Below, one piece after another: positions 11,952-24,770 of a stretch of DNA of 64,000 nt. The notes beneath the pieces were generated by a model. It was not told the DNA's origin, made no database searches, and was given only the letters and a program-made list of their open reading frames with translations. The translations under genes were made by a program, and so were the position numbers. This DNA comes from Atherix ibis (taxonomy: Eukaryota; Arthropoda; Insecta; Diptera; Athericidae). Position 1 is the first letter of the stretch, and each line of letters starts with the position of its first letter. The DNA is taken from contig OY282605.1 in assembly GCA_958298945.1 (NCBI GenBank), forward strand, positions 28,374,811-28,438,810. Direction: 5' to 3'.

Positions 11952-12824
11952 CGAAGTCTGTTCAAAAAGTATCACGAATTTTCCGCGGATTTTGTATTTT
12001 TGATTTTCGATTTTTTTTGTGGCGTTATATTGACACTCATATCTCTCACTTATGCCAACAAGTTCGGCCATTTTGAATGTTCAGTTAGTTTTTGACAGTT
12101 GCTTTGGTTGCACGTGTTTTGGGTCGTCTTCGATTTTTGCTCAATTTCGAGCAAAAACAGCATCGCATTAACATTGCTAAAGAGCTGTTGGACTCTGTCC
12201 GCAACGACCCAAATTTGCTCCAGAGGGTTATAACTGGTGACGAATCATGGGTTTATGGTTATGATGTGGAAACCAAAGCTCAATCATCCCAATGGAAGCT
12301 GCCGCACAAACCAAGACCGAAAAAAAAGCGCCAAGTTCGGTCGAATGTGAAGGTTTTGCTTACAACTTTCTTCGACTGTAGGGGTGTTGTGCATCATGAG
12401 TTCTTGCCACAGGGTAGAACTGTCAATAAGGAATATTACCTGTAAGTTATGCGCCAGTTGCGTGAAGCAATCTACTAGAAACGCCCGGATTTGTAGAAGA
12501 ACAAAAATTGGCTTTTGCCATTTTTGGCCAAAAACAACACACTAATAATACTGCAGCCACTGTATTCGCCAGATCTGGCCCCCTGTGATATTTTTTTGTT
12601 CTCGAAACTGAAGAACCCCATGAAAGGACGACGCTACGCTACGATTGAGGTGATAAAGACGGCATCGAAGGTGGAGCTGAACAAGATCATAAATAATGAT
12701 TTTTTGAAGTGTTTCGAGGATTGGTGGGGATTACTTTGAAGGGTATAAAATAGATATTCATGAATAAATAAATAATTTTTGAAAAAAAAACCCAAAATTC
12801 GTGATACTTTTTGAACAGACCTTG
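11952..12824 (+). mobile_element. HTH-deleted mariner, CGAGGTCTG family, copy 2
   Basis: 873 bp between TA dinucleotides, ends CGAAGTCTGTTC and GAACAGACCTTG. The transposase reads in pieces on plus: TVALVARVLGRLRFLLNF, then EQKQHRINIAKELLDSV, VITGDESWVYGYDVETKAQS, FFDCRGVVHHEFLPQGRTVN, a stop, then PFLAKNNTLI, YSPDLAPCDIFLFSKLK and the C-terminal GGDYFEG-like end. Three inherited defects are visible: deletion of most of the HTH region, a stop at codon 4 of the original start (TAG here), and loss of about 43 bp holding the second catalytic Asp block. First and third Asp regions (GDESW, APCD) remain. It is non-autonomous. Confidence 0.85.
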
Positions 12825-12826
12825 TA

Positions 12827-13199
12827 TTTAGTTAAGTCGATTTATTTAATCCGATTTTCTATTTTTTTATTCTGGATTATGCAAAAAATTATAAAATTTC
12901 CTGAGTGTATTCCTTTTTAAATTACTTTTGGTTAATCTTCTTTTTTTTTATAAAGTATAAATTTAAATTATAGATTATTGAATTATCAGCGCACTTTTAT
13001 TATGCAAGCTTTAATTTAAAATAACAAACATTTTCATTTAAGGACATTATGTATTTTTTTTTTTTGGTTTGAAAAGCACAGTTCTTCTATATGGTGATTG
13101 TTTAGTAGATAAATAATTTAGAACATAACTTTTTTTTGTCATTTTATAATACAGATCAACCTATTACCAAATATAATATAAAAATTATAAAAATTTCTA
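12827..13199. other. AT-rich spacer
   Basis: Between the mariner copy and the next transposase relic. Only A/T runs are seen. Confidence 0.6.
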
Positions 13200-13590
13200 G
13201 AAAAGTTGAAGCTCTACTGTACCGAAATAATAATCGGCAGCGATGATGCTCACTGCTTGCTTTATTGATACGTCAATAAGCAAATTACTATGTATGGAGC
13301 TACGAAATAGGTAAAGCCACTGTATCTGCGCAAAGTGATTATCTAATTGGCACGTATTACATTGAAATGATGAAGAAGAGACTGTTACCGTCAATTTCAA
13401 GCAGATTTTTCTTAGCATTAACTTAAAGATTCCAATCTGAATCATTTTTGTGGTTTCAAAACAATGGCACTTTAAGCCACAAAACACCACAATTTTTTGA
13501 TTGATCACGCGAAAAGTTACCAGAGCGCATAATTTTTAAATTTTGATGGTGTCAATTAGCAACCAAGATCGTCCAATTTGAAGGCATTAA
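13200..13590 (+). pseudogene. DD41D (rosa-like) transposase relic
   Basis: The plus strand shows collinear pieces of the ancient DD41D transposase: GSDDAH (first Asp block) near 13232, YVNKQI at about 13270, an EVKPLYLRKV block, EETVTVNFKQI near 13375, then WFQNNGTLSHKTPQFFD (second Asp replaced by Asn) at about 13450-13500, LIREKLPERII, and the WCQLATKIVQF remnant of the NWPPRSCDL block. Several frame changes separate the blocks. It is an old, dead copy and the best-ordered plus-strand representative of this family in the window. Confidence 0.65.
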
Positions 13591-14699
13591 AAAAATTTTT
13601 GTAAAAAATTGTATTCACGTAGAATCTTAAGATCATGTAAAAACCAATATCAGTCAAGTAATATGCAGAAAACTCATAAAAAAATTACCCCATTCATGGA
13701 TCAAGTCCTGCAGGAAGTTTTCTGATAGTAATTTAAATAATGTTATAACTTGTGCATAATGGAAAAAAAATCTAAAAATAAAACTAAATAAAAGGGTTTT
13801 TAAAATTTTAATTTAAATGAACTTTTTTTACTCTATTTTACAAAATTCAGGTTGAATAATTTTTTAATGATAAATTGTTACTGATACGATCAAATTTTTA
13901 TTTATTATGAAATATTTTTAAATTTAAAAAAATCAACTAAATAAAATTGTTAAAAATTTTCTAAAAACTATTAGAAAATTTTTAACAATTTTATTTAGTT
14001 GATTTGGAGGTTGTCTCTCATAATTTTTATTTGTCAATAAAGTGCAATTTTTAAGAATAAATTTATACTTTTATGAGTTTTGTGACTAATTAGTGAGAAA
14101 TGAAAATTCCTTAAAATTGTTTGAATAAAATTTCTTTTAAAATTGCTGAAAATTTAAGACATTTCGACCTCTTCACTATTTGAATTTGTACGTAAAATGC
14201 ATGCAATTTGTCAATTTTCCTACTTAAAATAATATTTCTTTAACCATATGATTATTTTGGTACTATTAATTTTAAAAATTACCAAAATTATAAGTTTTCA
14301 GTTCAGTTTCTTTTTTTGGGTTTGTTTTATACAAAATTCTTTGAACACGTATCATTTCTATAGTACTGTGACCACCCTAACAAGTGTAAAGGTGAAAAAA
14401 CTATTTTAAAATTTTCTTTTATTATTAAAAATGTTTAACTACTATTTTTTTAAAACAAAATTATATTTTATAGATTTTTTTCAATAAATTTTGTCAAATT
14501 TTCAATATTTTATTTGTACTATTTTTTCCTAATTAAGCATAATAATAACTTTTATTTTTGTTTAAATAATTATAGATTAATTTTTTTATTAATATTTTTT
14601 TTTTATTAATATTTCTTATTAAACAAATTGTAATTTTTTGTGAAAGTTTTTAGAAAATTAGAAGTATTTTTAGATGGGCATTTTTATGAGTTTGAAAAA
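13591..14699. other. AT-rich stretch containing a perfect hairpin
   Basis: Apart from the inverted repeat at 13930-14005 no element or gene was recognised. The words AAGTCCTGCAGGAAG at 13702-13716 resemble the C-terminal end of the same old transposase (compare 19785-19800 and 57680-57692). Confidence 0.45.
13930..14005. repeat. Perfect 35-bp inverted repeat (hairpin)
   Basis: The arms 13930-13964 (AAATCAACTAAATAAAATTG...) and 13971-14005 are exact reverse complements over 35 bp with a 6-nt loop (AAACTA). The perfection in such old-looking DNA implies a recent origin or an ongoing process. Confidence 0.95.
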
Positions 14700-16480
14700 A
14701 ACTAAGAATTTTAATATTTTTACTTAAAAGGTTCTAAAACAAACAAACAAAATTAGTAAATAACGACCGACTCACCTTTGATTTTGATATAAATAATTTT
14801 TTTTAGAAAGAATAACCAAAAAAAAATCAAAATAATTTTTATAAATTGAAAACTTTTTTTTTCAGTTTTACAAAAATATTTTTAAGTTTTTAAAAATAAT
14901 TGATATCCAAAAATTCCATTAAATATTAGTTTCTATATAATAAATGGAAATAGATTAAAATAATAATTATTGCAAATGCTTCAGTATTTTTAAGATTTTT
15001 TAGATTTTGTAGGATACAAATACAAAAATAATAGAAAATAAAAAAAAGATAATTTCTTTTATTTTGTTTCCTTATTTAGAGTCCTAAAAATCTTAAAAAT
15101 ACTAAGGCACTTTCATAAACTTGATAATTATTATAAACCTTTTGTGATATTAATTTTTAGGTCATAATTAAGAAGCTTTATTTTCTTTTTTAATCAGAAA
15201 GTATTTACATAAAAATCTATTGAATAAATATGGCAATAAATTAAAGGTTTCTTATTAAAATTTATAAAAAATCATAAAAAATCTATTTGATGAGTTAAAA
15301 AAGAGGGACTTTGTCTTATAGTATACAATTTGGCATACAATTTTTTTTAAATACTTCAAAAAATTCTACATAGACTAAATAAAAGTATTCCAAACCAAAA
15401 AAAAAATATGTAAAAACTCCTTAAAAAAATTAACATATAAGAAAAAAAACTATGATTTTGGGTCATAGAAAATACAATAAAATACTCAAATTTTTTTTAA
15501 AAAATTACTCTAAACATAGTAAAAATACTTAAAAATAAATTACAATCAAAAATTCCATTAAAAACTGGATGCAATTAAAAAAATCTAACTACAATAAACG
15601 TAAATCTATTTAAGGAAATGTTTATTGCAGTTTTCTCAGTACTTTTATGATTTATTTTGGCATTTGTTTATTTATTTAGGTTCTAAAAACTTTCTCTAGA
15701 GTCCAAAAAGAGCATTATTTCTTTAACTTTAACATTATTTTTTCCCTCAGTTTGAGTCTTAAAAATTTTGAAAATTTTGAGGCTTTTGTATAAATCTGAT
15801 ATTTATTATAAACCTTTTGTGATATTAATTTTGAGATTTTTATTAAATAACTTTAATTTTTTTTAATAAAAATATATTTGCTTATATTTTTAAAAAATAC
15901 TTCTAAAAACATAAGATTTTAAATATTTTTAAATAGACTCTAAATATTTTTTTTAAAAATATCCTACACCTAAAAAAAAGAGAAATTTACAAAAACTTTC
16001 AAAAAAGAATGATAAGAAACAGAAAAATTGTCGGAACTTAATTTTCAACCAGCAACAATAATTTTAGTTGGAGTAAATTTTATAGAAAAATACAATAAAA
16101 AAAAAACTCAAAATAATTTTTAAAAACTATATCAAATTGAAAATTTACTTAAAAATAGATTATAATAACAAAAAAATGCACACTAAAAACTAGCTACTCT
16201 TAAAAAATTCAAACTATTACGAAAGAAACATGGAAACCATTCACTGACAAAAATTATAACTTTTATTTTAAATAAAACGAAAAACTACTTTTAATAATAT
16301 TCTTTTTACTATTCCATTTTGAAGACGTTTAAAAATAATATTCGTTTCTCAATAAATTTTTTTTAAATCGATCTAGAAAAGTGCTTAGAATACTATGTGA
16401 CTATACGGAGGCGTTTGCATAATTTTAATATTTATTATTACCTTTTTATGGTATTAATTTTCACTTGAACGTGTTTATTA
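14700..16480. repeat. Diverged tandem array, three units of about 630-675 bp
   Basis: Landmark words recur in the same order. AAATTCCATTAAA-type words occur at 14911 and 15550, with a degenerate copy near 16176 (steps 639 and about 626). AAACCTTTTGTGATATTAATTT occurs at 15135 and 15810, with a degenerate copy at about 16438 (steps 675 and about 628). The block between them (CTTATTTAGAGTCCTAAAAA and variants) recurs too. The unit is very AT-rich and shows no coding capacity. It is a short satellite-like array or a local triplication, now well diverged. Confidence 0.6.
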
Positions 16481-18449
16481 ATAGTTTTGTGTAAACCTTT
16501 TACGTATTTAAATATTGTACAACCATACATATGTTCGTAGATGAAATATTTTATGAAATATTAATGGAGTTGGAAGCATCCAACATTGTATGTTCATGGA
16601 ATTTTAATAATAGCAAAGCGTAAAGTTTTCATAATATAGATTATTTTAATAATTTCCCATTTTCCTATCTCCCTCCCAGTAAAGATATAGTATATCATTC
16701 TTGTAGAGTATATATATATGAAAATAATATTGTAAATAGCATATAATATCTACTTTATATTCCCCCACATTACATGGGATTGGGGTTCAACTGTTGCGCT
16801 TCGTTTCCACTCAGGCAGATACTAACCTTCGCTGCACTGATTACTTCTTACTACGACGCTACAACCAGAAATTCACACACAATATTCCACTAAAACAATT
16901 TTTACTATTTTTTTTTAAATTTTTGCTTTACTATTAATTTTATAACATTTTCCTTTTTTTTGTCAAAACTTTTCCTGAATAAATTTTTTTCTATTTTAGT
17001 TTAATTTTTTTAATAAATAAAACAAAACACTTTTAAATACCACAAAATGAATTTTAAATTCGTCCACAATTTTCTATATGGAAAAACACTTCAAATTCAC
17101 AGAGAAATTTTTTTTTTACAATATCAAAAAAAAAATATAGTCACTATTTAAATATAAAATTTTCTAAAAATAATTTTATTGCTTTTTATAGTAAATTTAG
17201 TTGCGCTTATGGGGGTTGATTTTTAATTTTAAAAAATCCCTACGAACAATGGTGTTTCGAACGAATTAGCCCTATCGAGTGCCCGGGGAAAACTGTTGAT
17301 GCTGTGAACTTTAATTGCAAGCCAAAAAATGAATATGAACTTGCCTGTGCTTTTTGGGTAACTTATCATATCAGTTCGAAATATGGTATACAAGTGCATA
17401 AAGCTTCAATTCGATACGAACTGGAGAAAAGCTCATGCCTATTCAATCTGAATTCTATAAAAACAGCAACAATGCGGCGAATTACCGAAGAAATTTCGCC
17501 GCTTTCGTTTCACTTTCTGAGGAGAAGTTTTTATATTTACCTTAAAAGCTTCCGGCCTTTTGTATATGCACTTTCATTAATTTTAATAAAAATGTTAATG
17601 AACCACTAGTTATAATGGTTCTTATGGTATTTATTGCGTTAAAATTTAATTTTTTTTTTCTCTCCATTTTTGTTTTATTTCATTTTTTTTTCTTTATTCG
17701 ATTTTTTTTTTTTTTGAATAATTTCCATTTAATAAATTTCTCATAATCATTTTTCAAGATTATTCACTTGACTGATAATAGTTAATAATCCTGGGGGAAA
17801 AAATATTCAATTGAGAAGTTATTAAGTTTATAAATTATTTATGATCTTATAACTTGGCTTTTTTTTTTATTATGCTTTTAATAGATTTTTTTTTATTAGA
17901 GAAAATTTTGTTTTAAAAAAAAAATGGCAAAAACCAAATACACTTAAGGTATTTCTAGTTAAATAAGAATTTATATCCAAAATACAAAGAGTGCGCGTAA
18001 CGAATTCGAATTTATTATTGGAGGTTTAAGAAACTTAAGTGCTCAATACAGTCTTTATCCGTAAAATCGTATTTATTCGAAACTCTTACAATAATTTTAG
18101 ATTTTATAAGGGATCGCTTATATTCATACACCAAATACCTTTTTTTTCTTCTAGGATATACTTGAAAAATCTGGTTTTTGTGAAGCTTCTATATTTTCAC
18201 GAAATTTTTTAGCAATCATTTTTGTTTTTATTATTTTGGATTATCCATTTTATAGTTCTAAAAATACAGTTCAATTATTTAATAGTTCTATATAAAATAT
18301 ACTATTAAAGTTAACATTGACTTAGGTTGAAATTTGCCATATTAAATTGTAAATTTTTAACGCAGATATACTTATTCAGTGTTGAAAAAATTCACTTTGG
18401 AATTCAATTTTCTAACTCGTTTAATACTTTAATAAGCATAATTAATATA
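16481..18449. other. AT-rich stretch, no recognised gene
   Basis: At 16785-16890 a GC-richer island on the minus strand ends in a fair donor context (CGAAG|GTTAGT), which could be a first exon, but nothing coding follows. A 101-codon plus frame at 17304-17609 (starts MNFNCKPKNEYELACAFW) has no recognisable domain. It is less AT-biased than its flanks, so it could be an exon or an old element piece, but I cannot support a gene. Confidence 0.35.
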
Positions 18450-19357
18450 CGAAGTCTGTTCAAAAAGTATCGCGAATTTAGTGTTTTTTTAAAAATTATT
18501 TATTTATTCATGAATATATATTTTGTCCCCTTTAAAGTAATCCCCACCAAATATTATACAATTGTGCCAATGTTTTTTCCAATCCTCGAAGCACTTCAAA
18601 AAATTATTTTTTGTGATCTTGTTCAGCTCCACCTTCGATACCGTCTTTATTTCCTCAATCGTAGCGTAGTGTCATCCTTTTATGGGATCTTCAATTTCAG
18701 GAACAAGGAAAAGTCACAGGGGGCCAAATCTGGGGAATACGGTAGCTACGGCATTATTAGTGTGTTGTTGTTGGCCAAAAATGGCAAAAACCAATTTTTG
18801 TTCTTCCACAAATCCGGGAGTTTCTGGCGGATTGCTTTGTGCAACTTGCGCATAACTTGCAGGTAATATTCCTTATTGACAGTGCTACCCTGTGGCAAGA
18901 ACTCATGATGCACAACACCCCTGCAATCGAAGAAAGTTGTAAGCAAAACCTTCACATTCGACCGAACTTGGCGCTTTTTTTTCGGTCTTGGTTTTTCGCG
19001 GCAGCTTCCATTGGGATGCTTGAGCTTTGGTTTCCACATCATAACCATAAACCCATGATTCGTCACCAGTTATAACCCTCTGGAGCAAATTTGGGTCGTC
19101 GCGGACAGAGTCCAACAGCTCCTTAACAATGTTAATGCGATGCTGTTTTTGCTCGAAATCGAGCAAAAATCGAAGACGAGCCAAAACCCGTGCAAACAAA
19201 GCAGCTGTCAAAAATTAACTGAACATTCAAAATGGCCGAACTTGTGAGAGAGACACGAGTTCCAACATAACGCCACAAAAAAATGCACAAACCTCGTACG
19301 TGTATACTTAACCCGCAGATAAATTCAAAATTCGCGATACTTCTTGAACAGACCTCG
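18450..19357 (-). mobile_element. HTH-deleted mariner, CGAGGTCTG family, copy 3
   Basis: 908 bp with TA on both sides. On minus the transposase reads TAALFARVLARLRFLLDF, EQKQHRINIVKELLDSV, VITGDESWVYGYDVETKAQA, FFDCRGCCAS (frame slip), EFLPQGSTVNKEYYLQVM, KNKNWFLPFLANNNTLIMP (the second Asp block missing, same junction as copy 2) and a 3' end with the stop and AATAAA-like words. It has the HTH deletion and the TAA at codon 4 seen in copies 1, 2 and 4, and a normal 3' end, so it is not a fold-back form. Non-autonomous. Confidence 0.85.
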
Positions 19358-19439
19358 TATATAAGCTTCTGAAAGGCTATCAGTGACTCTTGAAAAGCCA
19401 TCGAATCCTCAGTAAAAGTAACTGCTTGGAATGCATTTT

Positions 19440-19805
19440 AATCTGAAGATGTCAACAGCACGTGTTTTTTTTTTAAACAAAGAAAAAGATACTGTTATCG
19501 TCTCAATTCTGAGCTCTATGGCCGCTCTATGGCAGAGTTTTTTGTAAAGTCTTGTTAAAATCACATATGGTCTAGATTAAATTTTTAAGTTTGAAATTTT
19601 TTTAACTTTATTACGAAAAAATTTCCAGGATATGTAATTTTGAGATTTTATGATATTTATTAAGCTCCGAGATCATGCCATATAACGTCGTCAATTTTTT
19701 TTTCCTTTAAAAATCAAACATTCGCGAAAAAATGCTCTAATTACAAACTGAAATCTATGAGTCATTACAACATTACTTTAAAAGGATCAAGTCCTGCAAA
19801 AAGTC
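19440..19805 (+). pseudogene. DD41D (rosa-like) transposase relic
   Basis: Plus-strand pieces in order: EKDTVIVSILSSMAALW at about 19484-19540 (the ..TVTVNSERY.. block), APRSCHITSSIFFF at 19658-19700 (matching PPRSCDLTPLDFFLW, third Asp region) and a C-terminal piece FKRIKSCKKS at about 19775-19803. The second Asp block is lost or unrecognisable. Dead copy. Confidence 0.55.
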
Positions 19806-22139
19806 TTGTATTAAATAATTTTACTATAGCAAAATTTATACAAATTAATTTGAAATTTATATTTAAATTTAAATTCTATTGTGTTATAATTGAATTAACT
19901 TTCCAAAGCACAAATTGGAAAGCTCTTTATTAGAAATAAAAAATAACGTTTGTCAAGAAATACTATTTTTAGATATTTTTAGATATTTTTTTTAATGTAA
20001 ATGCAATCTGAAAATCAATATATTTTTTTTTTTATTTGAATTTAAAGTTCCTAGGACATGAACTAGGGGCCATAATGTAGCGTCACGGGCATGAGGCCAT
20101 TTAGCGATCTGTAACGAGGTGGGTTGAACGAAATAGGTTACATTTAAAAATGTTAGAAATTAAAAAGAGAACCTGGAAATATTATTAAAGCTTTTAAAAA
20201 TTACACAATTCATTAGAGAAAAAAAATGTTGTGTAAGGTGACATTCCGTTCGAAGGTGAGCGATAGTGTGTTGAACGTCGCAATTTCTGTGGAAATTTTT
20301 TGTTGATAAGATTGTCAAGTAGACTAGTTAGGCAATGGTTGGTAAATATTTCGTAAAAAAAACCTTTTGTTGATTGTCTAATCCATAAATCTACGATTGG
20401 CTAAAGGTGTTATTTGCCATTTGGTTCACAGGTGCTCAAAGTTAGACATTTCTGTGAAGACCGGGCGGCGGAGAGTCACGAATAGCTTCCGGGGATGGGA
20501 TGGCTGTCATTGATATTGCTCAAATGATTAAAAGAATATTTTGTTAATAATAATTTTCTATTTTATGAAAATTTCTTCCATGTCCTAAAATTTTATTAAA
20601 AGAATTTATTTCTTAAATTTATTCTTAATAAAAAAATATATTTAATAAAATCTTTTTTTTTTAAAGTACCAAAAATTTTTTTTGTTTATTTACTTATTAG
20701 AATAATTGTTTTTCAAGAGAATTATCTTTAAATAAAAAAGCTCTACTATAATTTTTTTTATTCCTATTTTCCAAGTTAATAAGCAAAAAAAAAAAAGTTT
20801 TTTCATAAATAATGAGTAATTTTTTCACAGTAGCCTGAATAAGATTTTTTTTTTAGTTAATTTACAAAAGATTTTTCAATATCCTTTTACCGCTGTATTC
20901 AAGATTTATTATTATTTTTTTCAAGATTGATTATTTTAAGAAGATTCTATGTAAAAAATTTCGCCCTACCATAAATAAGTCTTAAACAATTGTGACTGAC
21001 ACATCGAAAATGTAATTTTTTATATTTATAATTTTAAATTTTTTATATAAAAAAGTCAAGTATTTTTTGTAAAGTTTGAATATTTTTTTGCATATAAAAA
21101 TTTGAAATGGGAAATTCTTTTAATAAAAAATTGTAGACTACATTTTATAACAATAGAAGAAAAAAACCTCCAACGCCCCCTCTCCCCCCTGAAATTATTG
21201 CCAATAAAGCAAATTATGTTTATATATCGTATATCTAATAAATATTCTTACCTAATTGGCAATTTTACTTTTTAATCAGAAGAAAAACAACTTTTTTAAG
21301 TTTGAATAAAAACAAAAAAACAAAAAAAAATACCCAACAAATAAAAATAGGAAATTATAAAAATTTCATTTTAATTAAATTTACTTAGCCAAGTGGTACG
21401 TACTTAAAATTTATCGGTAAAATAAAAACCAAATAAATCAAGGGGTGACTATTTCCCGCCCTTCAGACTAAGTCATCAATCAATTCGAAAGTTCCTTATC
21501 ATCCCTTCATTGTGCATTTTTCATTTTGGTATATGTCTGAAAAATTAACAATAAAATATATTTGAAAAATTATGTTTAATCATTTTAATGGATCAGAAAT
21601 TTTTACGATGACTTCCCAAACAGATTGAAAGGACATCGACAAATTACTTTTGCATATTTATTCTTAATAACAATAAGAAAAATCATATTAGAAAAAATTA
21701 ATATATATAAAAATTTATTCCAAATTTTTATTACCGATACTTAGTTGCAAATATCACGTATCTGAATAAGGGAGTTAACGAAAAAAATATGAGAAAGTGA
21801 ATGCAACTTTTCAGTTCAATAATTCATCAAACAACAAAGACTGTTTGTTATAGGCAGGCAATATTTTATTTAATAAATTTTTTAATAAAAGCACAACAAA
21901 AAATTTATAAAAATTTATATTCAAAATTAAAAATATTAAATAAATAATCTGTTGTCCTGACAAGATGTCGAAAAATGTTGGAATTTGCTGGGATACTTTA
22001 ATAAATTTAAAAATTTTTATCCAAAATGATAAAGAAAAATTTTAATATTTTTTTTTTTAACTTTTATATATAAATGGTTAGACAATTAATACTTCAAAAA
22101 GTAAATATAAATAAATACACTTTAAGTCGACTCAATTAC
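19806..22139. other. AT-rich stretch with an unplaced GC-richer segment
   Basis: Between 20080 and 20520 the sequence is less AT-rich and looks like the untranslated part of a retroelement or a pseudogene, but no reading frame or family was recognised. The rest is A/T runs. A C-rich tract lies near 21170-21190. Confidence 0.4.
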
Positions 22140-23093
22140 AAGCACGACTTGTTTAAATTTATCCTGTTGTGTGGCTTATGGCGCCATTTTGTTTGAAACC
22201 AGACATGTATTACAAATTTAAATCTTGAAGTTCAGATTAAAAAAAGTCAGTTATCATAAAATAAATACTTTCATAATCAACGTTAAAGGTATCTTCTTAT
22301 TTATTTGCGAAGAAATTGGGAGAAAATAGCACACCAAACCGTCACTTTTTGTCAATACAATGGCTTTATTACAGTTATTTGTGGGTTTTCAGAATGTCAT
22401 GCGAATATATAGCAATTTTACTTATTGACGCTAATTGATATCATGAAATTTTAAAATAAAGCAATATTGGGAAATTTAAAAAAAAAATAAAAGAAAATTT
22501 ATCCTTTTGTGTGGTTTATGACGCCATTTTGATGAAATCACATATTATATGTAGTCCAGATTAAAATCTTAAAGATCAGATTAGAAAAAGTCAATTAACA
22601 TACGATAAAAGCACTCAGAATTGCTGTTAAAGTTATTTTTTTATTCAATGTCAAAGAAATGCGGGGTAAATGTATACCACACAGTCACTTTTTGTCAATA
22701 CAATGGCTTTTTTATAGGCATTTATGGGGTTTTTAGAGCGCCATACGAGTATGTGGTAATTTGGCTTATTGACGCCAGTTGATATCATGAAATATTAAAA
22801 TAAAACACAATAGGAAAATTTTGAAAAAATAAAAGAAAATTTTGCCTTTTGTGTGGCTTATGACGCCATTTTGATGAAATCACATATTATATGTAGTCCA
22901 GATTAAAATCTTGAAGATCAAATTAGAAAAAGTCAGTTAACATACGATAAAAGCGCTCAGAATTGCTGTTAAAGTTATTTTATTCTTCAATGTCAAAGAA
23001 ATACGGGGCAAATGTATACCACACAGTCACTTTTTGTTAATACAATGGCTTTTTTACAGTTATTTGTGGGTTTTTAGAGCGCCATACGAATAT
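22140..23093 (-). repeat. Tandem repeats (period about 341 bp) built from a transposase segment
   Basis: Three units: the landmark (A/G)CGCCATTTT lies at 22181, 22521 and 22863 (steps 340 and 342). Read on minus, each unit encodes the same internal piece of the DD41D transposase: VNKPN..., SKNPQITV.KPLY..KVTVW, PYFF/E..., N.ERFYRMLTDFF, DL.YM, then the degenerate QNG..SHT. It then starts again. Units 2 and 3 agree at more than 90% by eye and unit 1 is older. The third unit is interrupted at 23093 by the mariner at 23095. A fourth unit continues at about 27956-28240 beyond the inserted block. All copies carry stops. Confidence 0.75.
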
Positions 23094-23094
23094 A

Positions 23095-24191
23095 CACATT
23101 GTCTCCTAAAGATAACCGAACCTTATATTTAAATCATAGAACATGCAGCGCCATCTATTGAATTAAAATACGAATTAATGAAAAAAGTTTATGATGATGA
23201 TTGTATGAGTTGTACTCATGTTTATACTTGGTTTACACGATTTAAAAATGGTCGTGAGGATTTAAATGACGACCTAAAGCCAGGTCGTCCAGAAGTAATC
23301 GTGCTGAATTGGTGGAAAAAGTCCGTGAAATCATTGGTATCGATGCAAATTTTACTACGAGAATGTTGGCTGAGGAATTAAATACGAGTAAAAACACAAT
23401 TTGGAGAATTTTAACTGAAGATTTGGGTAAAAGAAAGCGTTTTGTTCCACATGAATTAAATGAAGACCAAAAAATCGCTCGTGTGGAGCATTGCAAAGAC
23501 GTTTTTGAAACTGCTGAAAACGATCCAGACTTTCTTCATTCGATCATAACTGGTGATGGCTCATAGTGCTTTAAATATGTGTATGACCTGAAACTAAGCG
23601 TCAATCTTCTGAATGGAAGTCTAAAGGGGAGCCAAAACCAAAAAAATTGCGTTTTCAGAAGTCTCGAATCAAGACAATGTTGATTACTTTTTATGATGCC
23701 ACAAGGAATTTGTTACAAAAGGTCGAACTATTAATGGAGAATACTATTTAGGCGTTTTAGATTATTTGTGGAAAAGAATTGGCTTTTTATATTTAGACCT
23801 GAATATCCAGCACCTCACAATAATGCACCACCTCGCAGAACCAAAAAAGTGAACGAATTTTTGATGAAAAAACAGATTTCTCTCATCAACCACCCTCCGT
23901 ATTCGCCTGATCTATCACCATGTGACCATTTTCTATTACCAAAACTGAAAACCAAGATGAAAGGAGCATTTTATGATGATATCCCAGCCATTCAAGCAAT
24001 CGTAACCAAGAGGTGCTGAAAAAAATTCCCATAAATGACATTAAAAAAATCTATTCATACGCTGGTTGATCATTCCAAACGTTGTATTGAGTCTAATGGA
24101 ACCTATTTTGAATAAATAATAACTTTCAAAGATAATATAATGTGTATTTTATTCTATATCCAAACAGTTCAGTTATTTCAGAAAGACAGTA
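23095..24191 (+). mobile_element. Mariner (DD34D type), decayed, 1.1 kb
   Basis: The left end CACATTGTCTCC... and the right end ...CAGTTATTTCAGAAAGACAG form imperfect inverted repeats (about 17 of 23 positions), with TA at both borders. The plus strand encodes a mariner transposase in pieces: KKVYDDDCMSCTHVYTWFTR, FKNGREDLNDDLKPGRP, VREIIGIDANFTTRMLAEEL, GKRKRFVPHELNEDQKIARV, SIITGDGS (first Asp block; GDESW expected), PPYSPDLSPCDHFLLPKLK (third Asp kept) and KRCIESNGTYFE at the C-terminus. The second Asp block is scrambled (APHNNAPP). Several frameshifts and a stop are present. It lies inside the third unit of the transposase-derived tandem array. Confidence 0.8.
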
Positions 24192-24229
24192 TAGAGTCTG
24201 GTATAATCAAGCATATTAACCTGGAGTAC

Positions 24230-24770
24230 ATAAAACTAGGATAAAATACATAAAACCAGGAGTACCTCAAGGAAGCTTATTAGGTCCTCTAGTCTATTTA
24301 TTATATACAAGAGACATCTCACAAAATGGTGAAATATTAATGGCGATAAAAATGCCGGTGGATTTGTCTATTAAAAGAGCCACTAAAAACTACAGAATGT
24401 ATTGAATAAGGTCAACCACTCGACGAATCTATGGCACATTAAGCTAAATGAAGTAAAATCAACATACATTATCTGTACCTACAGAAAAGTTGATCCTGTA
24501 TATATAACCATTAATGGACAAATTATACTTTATGCTGGGAAGAATGTCTGAGCTCTTTACACAGAATAAAATCTTAATTTGCAACTAAATATTTAAGCCA
24601 GTTTAGATGTAATTCTGTTTGTGATAAATTAAAAAAAAATAACAGCTAAACCTGCTCAACAATTGCATTCACACGAAAATTCTGAGATAAAAACGATGGT
24701 TGATGTGATCAATAATGTACATCGTCTTAAAAGGACCAAACTTTATTAAATTAGTAGAGTTTCAACCGCG
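24230..24770 (+). pseudogene. Jockey-like reverse transcriptase relic (C-terminal half)
   Basis: The plus strand reads IKPGVPQGSLLGPLVYLLYT at about 24256-24315, the strongly conserved reverse transcriptase block with PQGS.LGP. The FADD block is gone. Later pieces such as WHIKLNEVKSTYIICTYRK and YITINGQIILYAGKNV match the downstream Jockey-type order, and LHSHENSEIKTMVDVINNVH then RLKRTKLY match the usual C-terminus. Stops and frame changes are common. It is an old 5'-truncated copy, unrelated in sequence to the younger LINE at 25069-27530. Confidence 0.65.

Noticed and set aside
17304..17609. 101-codon plus frame as a gene
   Set aside because: No recognisable domain, signal peptide or convincing exon borders. 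Kept only as a note.
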